A stretch of 64,000 bases of DNA from Hyphomonadaceae bacterium (GTDB lineage: Bacteria; Pseudomonadota; Alphaproteobacteria; Caulobacterales; Hyphomonadaceae), in NCBI GenBank assembly GCA_022844475.1, contig JALHLR010000010.1, positions 1-64,000 on the forward strand, read 5' to 3'. Below are positions 14,798 to 23,121 of the stretch, one piece after another. The position numbers and the translations under genes were made by a program. Positions within the stretch are counted from its first letter, which is position 1. Each line of letters begins with the position of its first letter. The notes under the pieces were generated by a model. That model was not told the origin of the DNA, made no database searches, and worked only from the letters and a program-made list of their open reading frames with translations.

Positions 14798-16657
14798 ATG
14801 TCCGCAGAAGCCGTACTTGCAGAAGAAAAGTCAGCTCTCCGCCGGGGGAAACCCAAGGCGCAGTCGGATCTCCGCGTCGTCGAAGGGGTCAAGATCGACC
14901 CTTCGCGGGACGCCCTCCTGACCGATTTCGGCAAGAAGACGCTGGACGACCGCTATGTGCTCCCCGGTGAGAGCTACCAGCAGATGTTTGCACGAGTCGC
15001 GCTGGCCTATTCCGACGATGCCACCCACGCGCAACGGATTTATGACTACATTTCAAAGCTGTGGTTCATGCCGGCGACGCCTGTGCTGTCGAATGGCGGG
15101 GCAGACCGCGGTCTGCCGATCTCGTGCTTCCTGAACGGCGTCTCCGATTCCCTCGACGGCATTGTCGAGACCTGGAACGAGAACGTCTGGCTCGCGTCCA
15201 ACGGCGGCGGCATCGGCACCTATTGGGGCGAAGTGCGCTCGATCGGCGAGAAGGTCGGCCAGAACGGGCAGACGTCGGGCATCATCCCCTTCATCCGCGT
15301 GATGGATTCGCTCACCCTGGCGATTTCGCAGGGCTCGCTGCGGCGCGGCTCGGCCGCCTGCTATCTCGACATCTTCCACCCGGAGATCGAGGAGTTCCTC
15401 GAGATCCGCAAGGCGGCCGGCGACTTCAACCGGAAGTCGCTGAACCTCCACCACGGGATCAACATCACAGACGAGTTCATGGAAGCCGTCCGCCAGGACG
15501 CGCAGTTCCAGCTGAAATCGCCCAAGAGCGGGCAGGTGATGAAAGAGGTCTCGGCCCGCAAGCTGTGGCAGAAGATTCTCGAACTGCGTATGGCGACGGG
15601 CGAGCCCTACCTGCTGTTCACGGACACGGTGAACAATGCGATGCCGGCTCACCAGAAACAGCTGGGATTCAAGGTACGCCAGTCGAACCTGTGCTCCGAG
15701 ATCATGCTGCACACGGGCCTCGACCACCTCGGCAATGACCGGACGGCGGTGTGCTGCCTCTCGTCGGTGAACGCCGAGAAATTCCTCGAGTGGAAGAGCA
15801 ACGAGAATTTCCTCGACGACGTGTTCCGCTTCCTCGACAACGTGCTGGAAGACTTCATCAAGCGCGCGCCCCCGGAAATGCATCGCGCCGTCTATTCGGC
15901 CAAGCGCGAGCGCTCGGTGGGGCTCGGCCTGATGGGCTTCCACTCCTTCCTGCAGAGCCAGGGCGTGGCGATGGAATCGGCCACGGCGAAGGCATGGAAC
16001 AATGTGATGTTCAAGCACCTGCGCCGCGGCGCGGATGCGGCCTCGGTCAAGCTGGCCAAGGAACGCGGGCCGTGCCCGGATGCAGAAGACATGGGCGTGA
16101 TGGCTCGCTTCTCTCACAAGCTCGCGATCGCGCCGACGGCGTCGATCTCGATCATCTGTGGCGGCACGTCGGCCGGCATTGAGCCGATCCCGGCCAACAT
16201 CTACACCCACAAGACGCTGTCGGGTTCGTTCTCGGTCAAGAACCCGTTCCTCGAGCAGGTCCTGGAGAAAAGCGGCAGCAACACGCCGGGCATCTGGGCC
16301 TCGATTCTGGAGAACGAAGGCTCGGTGCAGCATCTGGAATGCCTGACCGAGCAGGAGAAGCTGGTGTTCCGCACCGCCTTCGAGATCGACCAGCGCTGGA
16401 TCATCGAACTGGCGGCCGACCGGACGCCTTATATCTGCCAGGGCCAGTCGCTGAACCTGTTCCTGCCGGCCGATATCGAGAAATGGGACCTGCACATGCT
16501 GCACTGGACGGCATGGGAGAAGGGGCTGAAATCGCTGTACTATTGCCGCTCCAAGTCGATCCAGCGGGCGGGATTTGCCGGCTCGGACAAGGCGAAGGCC
16601 GCCGTGTTCACGAAGACGGACCGGACCGATTACGAGGAGTGCCTCGCCTGCCAATAG
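14798..16657 (+). CDS. nrdA: Ribonucleoside-diphosphate reductase, class Ia alpha subunit
   Basis: Catalytic R1 subunit reducing ribonucleoside diphosphates to deoxy forms in the cytoplasm together with NrdB. The 619-aa protein is short because it has no N-terminal ATP-cone domain, so dATP overall-activity inhibition may be absent or different. Active-site residues can be assigned: C110 (ISCFLNG), N297, C299 and E301 (SNLCSEI) as the radical core, and C319/C320 (AVCCLSSVN) as the second redox cysteine. The C-terminal swing-arm CxxC is C615/C618 (EECLACQ). nrdB is 6.5 kb downstream on the same strand rather than adjacent. Confidence 0.96.
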   Translation: MSAEAVLAEEKSALRRGKPKAQSDLRVVEGVKIDPSRDALLTDFGKKTLDDRYVLPGESYQQMFARVALAYSDDATHAQRIYDYISKLWFMPATPVLSNGGADRGLPISCFLNGVSDSLDGIVETWNENVWLASNGGGIGTYWGEVRSIGEKVGQNGQTSGIIPFIRVMDSLTLAISQGSLRRGSAACYLDIFHPEIEEFLEIRKAAGDFNRKSLNLHHGINITDEFMEAVRQDAQFQLKSPKSGQVMKEVSARKLWQKILELRMATGEPYLLFTDTVNNAMPAHQKQLGFKVRQSNLCSEIMLHTGLDHLGNDRTAVCCLSSVNAEKFLEWKSNENFLDDVFRFLDNVLEDFIKRAPPEMHRAVYSAKRERSVGLGLMGFHSFLQSQGVAMESATAKAWNNVMFKHLRRGADAASVKLAKERGPCPDAEDMGVMARFSHKLAIAPTASISIICGGTSAGIEPIPANIYTHKTLSGSFSVKNPFLEQVLEKSGSNTPGIWASILENEGSVQHLECLTEQEKLVFRTAFEIDQRWIIELAADRTPYICQGQSLNLFLPADIEKWDLHMLHWTAWEKGLKSLYYCRSKSIQRAGFAGSDKAKAAVFTKTDRTDYEECLACQ

Positions 16658-16693
16658 GCGATCGTGCCTGAGAAACGTATCGACAAACGACGG

Positions 16694-16727
16694 GATGGCG
16701 GCGGCTGAAAGGCGGCCGCCATCTGCA
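16694..16727 (+). terminator. Hairpin after nrdA, likely terminator
   Basis: GATGGCGGC (16694-16702) pairs perfectly with GCCGCCATC (16715-16723) across a 12-nt loop, about 37 bp after the nrdA stop. The following TGCATTTC is only moderately T-rich. Confidence 0.5.
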
Positions 16728-16929
16728 TTTCGCAACAGGAGTTTCTGGGTAGGACGCCTGGCCCAAGACTCGCACAGGTTGTGACGCCAGGAATTCTAGG
16801 TTAGCCTAGCCGGAGTGGTTAACCATCGAGTTGTGACGCGTCGGAACGCATTTTCACTAAACGAGTTATCAATTTGGTAAGGAGGTAGGATCAGCCTAGC
16901 CTTCAACCAAGTCGGGACGAGCAGTTAAA

Positions 16930-17688
16930 ATGATTGCCAGTCTAGCAACCAGTGTTGTGGTCTCGTGCCTCGGCTGTGCGACGCCGCCAGCCGACGCCAA
17001 ATTGATTGTCATGCAGGTCGGGCCTGTCGACGGCGTCCAATCCTTTTCTTCCGGCGAAACACCGCCAGACCACACCTTTGAAGAGCCGAGCGCGCCGAGT
17101 TTCGGTCCACCAGTGCGTGTTGGCAGCGAGTTCGGTCCGGCCAATCTCTCCAATCCCTTTGCCGCGGCGCGGTTCGAGGCGCTTGATCTTGCGACGCCAA
17201 TGCCCGTTCGCACGCTGCAGGGCGATAGGTTCGGCGGCGAGATTTCCTTCTCGGCGCCGGGAGATTCGACCGGCCTGGGCCTCGACCTGTCATTTACGCC
17301 GCGCGCCCAGATCCAGCGCGACCGCGCCGGCAACAACGTGGCGCGCACGGGCGCGGAATTCCGCGTCGGCGCTAATCTCGATGAACGCGATCTGCGCGGC
17401 AAGGGTCGGTCGACCCGCGCACCGTCCTGGTATTTCTTCGTCGGTGCCGAGAACGAGGCTCTTGTCTGGAATGTAGCCGATCAGCGCGCCATGGATGGCG
17501 CGAGCCTCCGCGACCAGGCGACGGTCGGCGACCTTCAGCTCGGCGTGGCCTGGACAACGGGCGAGGGCGCGCAGCTGTCGCTTGGCATGGTCGAGCGCGA
17601 ACTTCGCTACAACGACATCGCTGGAAACTCGGATGTCGAGATTCGCGAACAGTTTGCGGCGTTCAGCTACACGCTCCGGTATCGGTAG
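16930..17688 (+). CDS. Exported protein, probable outer-membrane beta-barrel type, unknown function
   Basis: 252 aa. Residues 1-23 form a signal sequence (hydrophobic stretch SLATSVVVSCLGC; the Cys could be a lipobox but the context is imperfect). The first half is a Pro/Ser-rich region. The second half alternates polar and hydrophobic residues in strand-like fashion (GLGLDLSFTPRAQIQ, ATVGDLQLGVAWTTGE, AQLSLGMVERELRY) and ends FAAFSYTLRYR, an aromatic-rich terminal strand like those of outer membrane proteins. It vaguely resembles LpxR/DUF2219-type barrels but is too short for a safe assignment. A strong hairpin follows the gene. Confidence 0.65.
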   Translation: MIASLATSVVVSCLGCATPPADAKLIVMQVGPVDGVQSFSSGETPPDHTFEEPSAPSFGPPVRVGSEFGPANLSNPFAAARFEALDLATPMPVRTLQGDRFGGEISFSAPGDSTGLGLDLSFTPRAQIQRDRAGNNVARTGAEFRVGANLDERDLRGKGRSTRAPSWYFFVGAENEALVWNVADQRAMDGASLRDQATVGDLQLGVAWTTGEGAQLSLGMVERELRYNDIAGNSDVEIREQFAAFSYTLRYR

Positions 17689-17711
17689 TCTTCACGATCA
17701 GATCTCTGGAG

Positions 17712-17745
17712 CGGCCCGGAGAGTGATCTCCGGGCCGTTCAGTTT
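17712..17745 (+). terminator. Rho-independent terminator after the beta-barrel-type gene
   Basis: An 11-bp perfect inverted repeat (CGGCCCGGAGA at 17712-17722, complement at 17727-17737) with a GTGA loop, followed by TTCAGTTTC. It lies 24 bp after the stop codon. Confidence 0.75.
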
Positions 17746-18182
17746 CTGGGGCGAGCTCGCGGGCGTTGCCGCGCGAGGTTCGTGCAAGCGCCCGCATTGC
17801 GGCACCAGGCGGCCGTGATGCAGGTCGCATCATGGCGCGCTCGAACGCGAAGAAGCCCTTGGTCGGTCTGTCGAAAATTATGCGCGCACTCTACGGCAGG
17901 ATCTTTCGTGGGGGACGCACGTGTACGGAATCGGCAGGATTGGTCCGCGCAGCCCTCCGAGATTTCTGGGGTCGGTGTGGAAAGGGGGTGTGCAGAATCA
18001 GATGGTACTGGCGAGCCCTTGATACCGACTGTGAGCCCACCGTCGTCCCTGGCGCCGCCGCCGCGCGGCTCCGCAGGATGAGGGCTTCTCAACAAGCACG
18101 GATGCTCCGAGAGTCCTCATCCTGAAGAGGCCGCAGGCTGTCTCAAAGGACAAGTAGGCCTGCTGAGGTCGCCTATTTTCGC
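17746..18182. other. Non-coding stretch with a REP-like end
   Basis: About 440 bp between the terminator and the convergent serine hydrolase. Open frames exist, but their translations are Arg/Ala/Ser-rich and look like spurious high-GC reading. The only structured part is the inverted repeat listed separately at 18074-18155. Confidence 0.5.
18074..18155. repeat. REP-like inverted repeat element
   Basis: CAGGATGAGG (18074-18083) is the exact reverse complement of CCTCATCCTG (18115-18124). The right part, CCTCATCCTG followed by GGCCGCAGGCTGTCTC and AAAGGACAAG, resembles the widespread alphaproteobacterial extragenic motif of the form CCTCATCCTGAGG..GTCTCGAAGGA. Only this one copy is seen in the window. 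Confidence 0.45.
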
Positions 18183-19628
18183 CTATTTCGACGGATCGAC
18201 CAGCGCCTGGTAGGTGAGGGTGCGGGCCATTGTGCCGAGGTCGTCGCCGCCGGAACCGCCCATGCGCTGGATCATGCCGACGAAGATCAGGTCGTTGGTC
18301 GGATCGACCCAGAACCAGGTGCCGGCGGCGCCGCCCCAGCTCATCGAGCCGTCGCCCTGCAGTGAGCCGGAGGCGCGGGCGTCGGTCGCGACCTGAAAGT
18401 CGAGGCCGAAGCCGACGGCCTCGTTGAATGAAGCGACGCCAGTACCGTTATTCGAGACGAGCACGTTCTTCGGAATGACGTTTGTGCCCATCAGCTCGAC
18501 CGTGGCGGGAGAGAGGATACGCACGCCATCAAGCTCGCCGCCATTGGCCAGCATCTGGCTGAAGCGGGCATAGTCCATCGTGGTGGAGACGAGGCCGCCG
18601 CCACCGCTCTCGGCCGCGGGCGGCTTGGTGTAGTCCGGCATGTTGACGCCGAAGAGCTGCTTGGCCTCGACGATCTTTCCGAGATCCCTGTCGAACACGT
18701 AGACAGCAGCGAGGCGGCTGGCTTTCTCAGAGCCGGTGAAGAAGGCGGTGTCGGGCATCTTCAGCGGCGTGAAGATCCGGTCCTGCATGAACTGGCCAAG
18801 CGTCTGGCCCGAGAGCTTCTCGACGATGTAGCCCTGGATGTCGACCGAGGCGGAGTAAGACCAGTTCGTCCCCGGCTGGAACATCAGCGGGATTGTCGCG
18901 ATGCGATCGACCATCTGCTTGAGGCTGGTTGAGGAGAGCACCTCCTTTTCACGGAACATCTTGTCGACCGGATGCTCCTCGGCGAGGCCATAGCCGAAGC
19001 CAGCGGTGTGGGACATGATCTCGCGCATGGTGGGCGGGCGCTTCATGTCTTCAAGTTCCATCTTGCCGTCCTTGCTGATGGACTTGACGACGCGGAGGTT
19101 CTTGAACTCGGGGACGTAGCGCGTGACCGGATCGTCGAGGCGCCATTTGCCTTCCTCGAACAGGATCATCATGGCGACGCCGGTGATCGGCTTCGTCATC
19201 GAGTAGATTCGGAAGATCGAGTCTTGCGTCAGCGGCGCGCCGGTTTCGAGGTTGGCCTTGCCGTAGACCTTGGAGGAGACGATCTGGCCGTGGCGCGCGA
19301 GCAGCGTGGTCATCCCGGCGACGCGGCCGGAGGAGACGACGCCGGCCATGTAGTCGTCGAGGCGCTTGAGGCGGGCGGCATCGAAGCCGAGGGATTCGGG
19401 GCTGGCGGCGGTGGTGAGGTTACGCGTGGCGGCCGGGGCGGGCTTGGTAGCGTGATGCTCTGCCATCATCGCCGCATGCTGTGCATGCATTTCGGGCGAC
19501 ATCTGCATGTGGCCGGCGGGCATGCCCGCCATTTCAGGCCTGGCGGGCGGCGCGGCTTCCGGCGCGTAGACGCAACCGGCAAGGAGCGCTGCCGCGAGTG
19601 CGGCCACGCAATAGGTACGGCGAAGCAT
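18183..19628 (-). CDS. Serine hydrolase, beta-lactamase/class C PBP-like family, lipoprotein with Met/His-rich N-terminus
   Basis: 481 aa. ATG 19628 is preceded by CGGGAGGAC. Signal peptide with lipobox LLAGC (Cys19). Residues 33-59 are extraordinarily rich in Met (7) and His (5), for example AGMPAGHMQMSPEMHAQH. The catalytic domain has the SxxK motif as SMTK (S143-K146), the YxS/N motif as YSAS in TNWSYSASVD, and a GGAAGTWFW segment in place of the KTG/HTG motif. The family contains esterases, D-aminopeptidases and AmpC-like enzymes; the substrate is not predictable. The protein would be periplasmic, anchored by lipid. It is divergent from pyrC. Confidence 0.88.
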   Translation of the reverse strand: MLRRTYCVAALAAALLAGCVYAPEAAPPARPEMAGMPAGHMQMSPEMHAQHAAMMAEHHATKPAPAATRNLTTAASPESLGFDAARLKRLDDYMAGVVSSGRVAGMTTLLARHGQIVSSKVYGKANLETGAPLTQDSIFRIYSMTKPITGVAMMILFEEGKWRLDDPVTRYVPEFKNLRVVKSISKDGKMELEDMKRPPTMREIMSHTAGFGYGLAEEHPVDKMFREKEVLSSTSLKQMVDRIATIPLMFQPGTNWSYSASVDIQGYIVEKLSGQTLGQFMQDRIFTPLKMPDTAFFTGSEKASRLAAVYVFDRDLGKIVEAKQLFGVNMPDYTKPPAAESGGGGLVSTTMDYARFSQMLANGGELDGVRILSPATVELMGTNVIPKNVLVSNNGTGVASFNEAVGFGLDFQVATDARASGSLQGDGSMSWGGAAGTWFWVDPTNDLIFVGMIQRMGGSGGDDLGTMARTLTYQALVDPSK

Positions 19629-19849
19629 GGGGTTAGTCCTCCCGAGTGACATCTGTGCCCGGCCACGTTCCGGGCCGGTGATCCTGATTGGTGGCGACAT
19701 TCCGACGGCTGGCGTCCAACTGCAAGCGCGGGATGACTGGGCCAGTGCGCATCTGCGGCCCTTGGAGCCGGGCCAGAGGTGGGGCATTACGCGGTCTCGG
19801 GCACACGGTCATGGTGCCCGAAATGACCAGGTCGGAGCAGGAGGCTTTC

Positions 19850-20908
19850 GTGACAGGCGATCACAATGAACTTGCTATCCGGCGTCCGGACGACTGGCAT
19901 GTGCACCTGCGAGACGGGCCCATGCTTGCTTCGGTCGTCAACTACACCGCCCGCCAGTTCGCGCGAGCGATTGTCATGCCCAATCTTGCCCCGCCGGTCA
20001 CGACGGTGGCTGCGGCAGAAGCGTACCGGTCGCGTATTCTCGCGGCGGTGGCCCCGGGCGGCGGCTTCACGCCGCTGATGACCTGTTACCTGACCGACAC
20101 CTGCGATCCCGGCGAGGTCGAGCGCGGCTTTGCATCGGGCGTCTTCACGGCAGCAAAACTCTATCCTGCGCATGCCACCACAAATTCCGCTCATGGTGTC
20201 ACCGATATCCGGCGCATCCATCGCGTTCTTGAGACCATGCAACGGATCGGCATGCCGTTACTGCTGCATGGCGAGGTGACCGAGTCTCACATCGACGTCT
20301 TCGATCGTGAGGCCGTATTCATTGACCGCATACTGTCAGGGCTGCTGGCTGACTTTCCAGCCCTCAAGGTTGTCTTTGAGCACATCACCACTGCTGACGC
20401 GGTTGCGTTCGTGGAAGGCAGCAGCGCCAACCTGGCCGCCACGATCACGCCGCATCATCTCGAGTTCAATCGCAACGCCATGTTCGACAGGGGAATCCGC
20501 CCGCACTTCTACTGCCTGCCGGTTGCCAAGCGCGAACCCCATCGCCTGGCCCTGCGCCGTGCGGCGACGTCGGGCTCCACGAAATTCTTCCTTGGCACCG
20601 ACTCGGCGCCGCATCCGGTGGGCGACAAGGAGTCCGCCTGCGGCTGCGCCGGCATTTTCAATGCGCCCTTCGCCCTAGAAAGCTATGCGAAGGTGTTCGA
20701 GGAAGAAGCGGCGCTGGACCGCCTGGAGGCCTTCGCCTCGGAGAACGGCCCGCGGTTCTATGGCCTGCCGCTGAATGAAGGGCGCGTCCTGCTCCAGCGC
20801 TGGTCCAATCCCATCCCGGACACCCTGCCGGCAGCGGATACGCGGGTGGTCCCGTTCCATGCGGGAAGCGCCCTGGACTGGCGCTTCGCAGGCGTGATCG
20901 CCAGCTGA
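19850..20908 (+). CDS. pyrC: Dihydroorotase
   Basis: Catalyses cyclisation of N-carbamoyl-L-aspartate to dihydroorotate in pyrimidine synthesis. Start chosen as GTG 19850 because a perfect AGGAGG lies 5 nt upstream (19839-19844); this gives 352 aa, close to E. coli PyrC (348). The frame is open further upstream. Metal and catalytic residues are visible: HVH of [10 protein letters not shown] (H17, H19), the carboxylated Lys in [12 protein letters not shown], His in LLLHGEV and FEHITTA, and Asp in GTDSAPHP. This is the short PyrC-type (class II) enzyme rather than the long PyrC-like/allantoinase type. It converges with the histidine kinase gene. Confidence 0.94.
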   Translation: MTGDHNELAIRRPDDWHVHLRDGPMLASVVNYTARQFARAIVMPNLAPPVTTVAAAEAYRSRILAAVAPGGGFTPLMTCYLTDTCDPGEVERGFASGVFTAAKLYPAHATTNSAHGVTDIRRIHRVLETMQRIGMPLLLHGEVTESHIDVFDREAVFIDRILSGLLADFPALKVVFEHITTADAVAFVEGSSANLAATITPHHLEFNRNAMFDRGIRPHFYCLPVAKREPHRLALRRAATSGSTKFFLGTDSAPHPVGDKESACGCAGIFNAPFALESYAKVFEEEAALDRLEAFASENGPRFYGLPLNEGRVLLQRWSNPIPDTLPAADTRVVPFHAGSALDWRFAGVIAS

Positions 20909-20973
20909 GGGTCTGCCTCGTCGCACCTCAACTCGAACATTTCGCTTTGGATTTTAGAGGGGGAGGGGGCTGG

Positions 20974-22371
20974 CTAGGCGGCGAGGCCGTCGACGCTGGT
21001 CGGCGGGACGACGTGCAGGGGGAAGCGGACGGTGACGGTTGTTCCGGCCTGCGTCGTGTCCGGTGCCAGGATCGAACCGCCGAGCTGCCGGACGAAGATG
21101 GCGACATAGTCGGTGCCGCGCTTCTCGGGCGCCTTCGCGACATTGCCTTGCTGGATGCCGACGCCATCATCAGCAACGATCAGTTCGATGTCGCCGCCGA
21201 TCTGCCTTATGCTCAGCACCACGCGGCCGGCGCCCTGAGGGAAGGCGTGCTTGATTGCGTTGGTGGCGAGTTCATTGACGAGGAGGCCGAACGGGACGGC
21301 GCGCTCTGGATCGATCTCCATCGGTTCGGCCTTGACGTCGATCCTTATCCGGGAGGCCTTGCCCAGGAGGCTTGCCGACACCGATGTGGCGATCTCCTTG
21401 AGATAGCCATCGAGCGCAACGGCCCCGCCACGGCTTGAATGCGAAATCAGGTCGTAGAGCTGCGCGATGGCGCCGATGCGCATCTGCATGGACTGGTAGC
21501 CCTGTACGCATTGCTTGGGCGTGGTGCGGACCTCGTAGGCGATCAGGCCGACGATGATCTGCAGGTTGTTCTTGATGCGGTGGGAGATTTCGTTGGTGAG
21601 CGTGAGGGCGTCGCGCTCGCGCTGCTTGCGGTCGCTGATATCCTCGAAGACAAGGAGCATGCGGTGGGCGTGATTGCCTGGCTGGCTGATCTTGCGAGCG
21701 TTGAGGTTGAAGACGCGGCGGCCGAGGCCGGGAAAGACATCTTCGATCTCGAAATTCTCGAACGGCTTGTTCTCGGGAAGCACCTTGTCCATCAGGTGGC
21801 GCAGCGCGGGCACGTCCCATTGATGCTGGCCAAGTTCCGAGACGCGCCGTCCGCGCGCCTCGGCCTGCGTTATTCCGAACATGGTGAGGAAGGCCTTGCT
21901 CGCCGTAACGACGGTCATGTCGCTTTCAAGCACGACGAGAGGGTCGCGGATCGTGTCGACGATGCTCTGCGTCAGCTGCCAGGCGCGCTTGCTCTCCTTG
22001 CGGGCCGTGCGCTCCTCGCTGACGTCCTCGATTGCGAGCAGGATGGAGCCGCTATTCTCGCCGGGGCTGAAGATCTTGCGTGCGTTGACCAGCATGGTGC
22101 GCCGGCCAATGGTCGGGAAGTCATGCTCGACCTCGAAGCCTTCCACTGATGCGCGGTGTGGGATGACGCTTTCCAGCAGTGTGCGAAGCGCTGGAATATC
22201 CCATTGCCGGTTGCCGAGATCGTAGATGAGGCAGCCTTCCGTATCGCTGCGGCTGGTGCGGAATGTCTGGTAGAAGGCGCGGTTGGCGGACGTGATGATG
22301 AGATCCTCGTCGAGCACGATGAGTGCACTGGGGACGGTCTCGACAATGTCGCTGGCGGCGATTTCGGACAT
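20974..22371 (-). CDS. PAS-PAS sensor histidine kinase (HisKA_2 family)
   Basis: 465-aa kinase without membrane segments, so a cytosolic sensor. Two PAS domains (about 8-120 and 133-250) are close copies of each other: both contain the LGxxQWDxPALR motif and a FPxxGRR..NARKI segment. The phospho-acceptor region EISHRIKNNLQIIVGLI places the His at H264. The ATPase domain shows NELATNAIKHAF and DDGVGI. PAS motifs of this kind occur in CheB/CheR-like and HWE/HisKA_2 kinases of alphaproteobacteria, which often act in light, redox or general-stress signalling; the signal here is unknown. It is downstream of a response-regulator gene on the same strand, 33 bp apart. Confidence 0.9.
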   Translation of the reverse strand: MSEIAASDIVETVPSALIVLDEDLIITSANRAFYQTFRTSRSDTEGCLIYDLGNRQWDIPALRTLLESVIPHRASVEGFEVEHDFPTIGRRTMLVNARKIFSPGENSGSILLAIEDVSEERTARKESKRAWQLTQSIVDTIRDPLVVLESDMTVVTASKAFLTMFGITQAEARGRRVSELGQHQWDVPALRHLMDKVLPENKPFENFEIEDVFPGLGRRVFNLNARKISQPGNHAHRMLLVFEDISDRKQRERDALTLTNEISHRIKNNLQIIVGLIAYEVRTTPKQCVQGYQSMQMRIGAIAQLYDLISHSSRGGAVALDGYLKEIATSVSASLLGKASRIRIDVKAEPMEIDPERAVPFGLLVNELATNAIKHAFPQGAGRVVLSIRQIGGDIELIVADDGVGIQQGNVAKAPEKRGTDYVAIFVRQLGGSILAPDTTQAGTTVTVRFPLHVVPPTSVDGLAA

Positions 22372-22404
22372 GCTTACGACTCTTAATGCGTTGCAGGGGT
22401 CGAG

Positions 22405-22770
22405 CTAGTTCGCGAGCATGCCGTCGACCGATGTGTGGAGCTGGGTCGGCGTGTATGGCTTGCCCAGGAAGTGCGAACCCAGGACGAAGCGGGATTTCAG
22501 CTGCGCCGTCGCAGCGTTGCCGGTCGTGTAGAGCACGCGAAGGCCCGGCCGAAGCGCCGTTCCCTCATCCGCCACTTCACAGCCGCCGAACACAGCGGCC
22601 CCGAGATAGATATCGGTGAAGAGTGCGTCGATGACCCTGCCGGATCTGAGATGCGTGATCGCTTCGGCGACGTTGCCGGCGAACAGGACGGCGTGGCCCC
22701 AATCCTCGATGCACATCCCGGCGAGTTCACGCGTGAAGACTTCGTCCTCGACGACAAGGATCACGGCCAT
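22405..22770 (-). CDS. Single-domain response regulator
   Basis: 121-aa receiver domain with no output domain. The acidic pair is E8/D9 (VVEDE), the phosphorylated residue is D53 (LFTDIYLG), the conserved Thr is in LYTTGNA (T82/T83), and the Lys is K104 (LGKPY). It precedes the PAS histidine kinase gene in the same transcription unit, so kinase and receiver are probable partners. With no output domain, it must act by protein contact or as a phosphate sink, as in many HisKA_2 systems. Confidence 0.9.
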   Translation of the reverse strand: MAVILVVEDEVFTRELAGMCIEDWGHAVLFAGNVAEAITHLRSGRVIDALFTDIYLGAAVFGGCEVADEGTALRPGLRVLYTTGNAATAQLKSRFVLGSHFLGKPYTPTQLHTSVDGMLAN

Positions 22771-23121
22771 CCGGCACTTTACTCCGCCGTGTCGTCACAC
22801 GGACTGTCGACTGCCCGCAACCGGCGTCGCGGCTGTTCGAGGCGTCCTGTCTACAAGGATGGCGCGTGTGAAACGTGCGTCGGAATGATTGGTTCCGCGC
22901 CAGCCGAATTTTCTCTGTGTCCTCCGAAACAGGGGGGCGCGACCATTTCGTTGTGGATGTTGCGGGGCTGGGACTGGCGGGTTGAAATGGTTGTGGGAGA
23001 CTCGCGTAGCCGGGGATGAGTCAAGGAAAAATTAACCTTTTCATCAAGGTATAGTGGTTGCAGGGATGTCGGGCTCCTAGATATGGTGCCCGCCCCTGAT
23101 CGGGGATGAGCGGAGATTCTG
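22771..23121. other. Intergenic region between the response regulator and nrdB (divergent)
   Basis: About 350 bp containing the promoters of both units. The right half is AT-richer (around 23025-23055) and holds the NrdR-like box pair. No convincing protein-coding frame or tRNA is seen. Confidence 0.5.
23045..23086 (+). promoter_or_regulatory. Pair of NrdR-box-like sites upstream of nrdB
   Basis: Cores CAAGGTATAG (23045-23054) and CTAGATATGG (23077-23086) each match the NrdR consensus CwAtATaTwG at 8 of 10 positions. The starts are 32 bp apart, the same spacing as the pair before nrdA. They lie 36-77 bp before the nrdB start. Together with the nrdA sites this suggests joint control by NrdR, although the nrdR gene itself is not in the window. 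Confidence 0.65.

Noticed and set aside
15053-16735. Long open frame antisense to nrdA
   Set aside because: It covers the nrdA gene exactly; long antisense frames are expected in high-GC coding DNA, and the translation has no domain-like pattern.
17766-18125. Plus-strand frame of about 119 codons in the gap before the serine hydrolase
   Set aside because: Arg/Ala/Ser-rich translation and no ribosome site; it overlaps the REP-like element.
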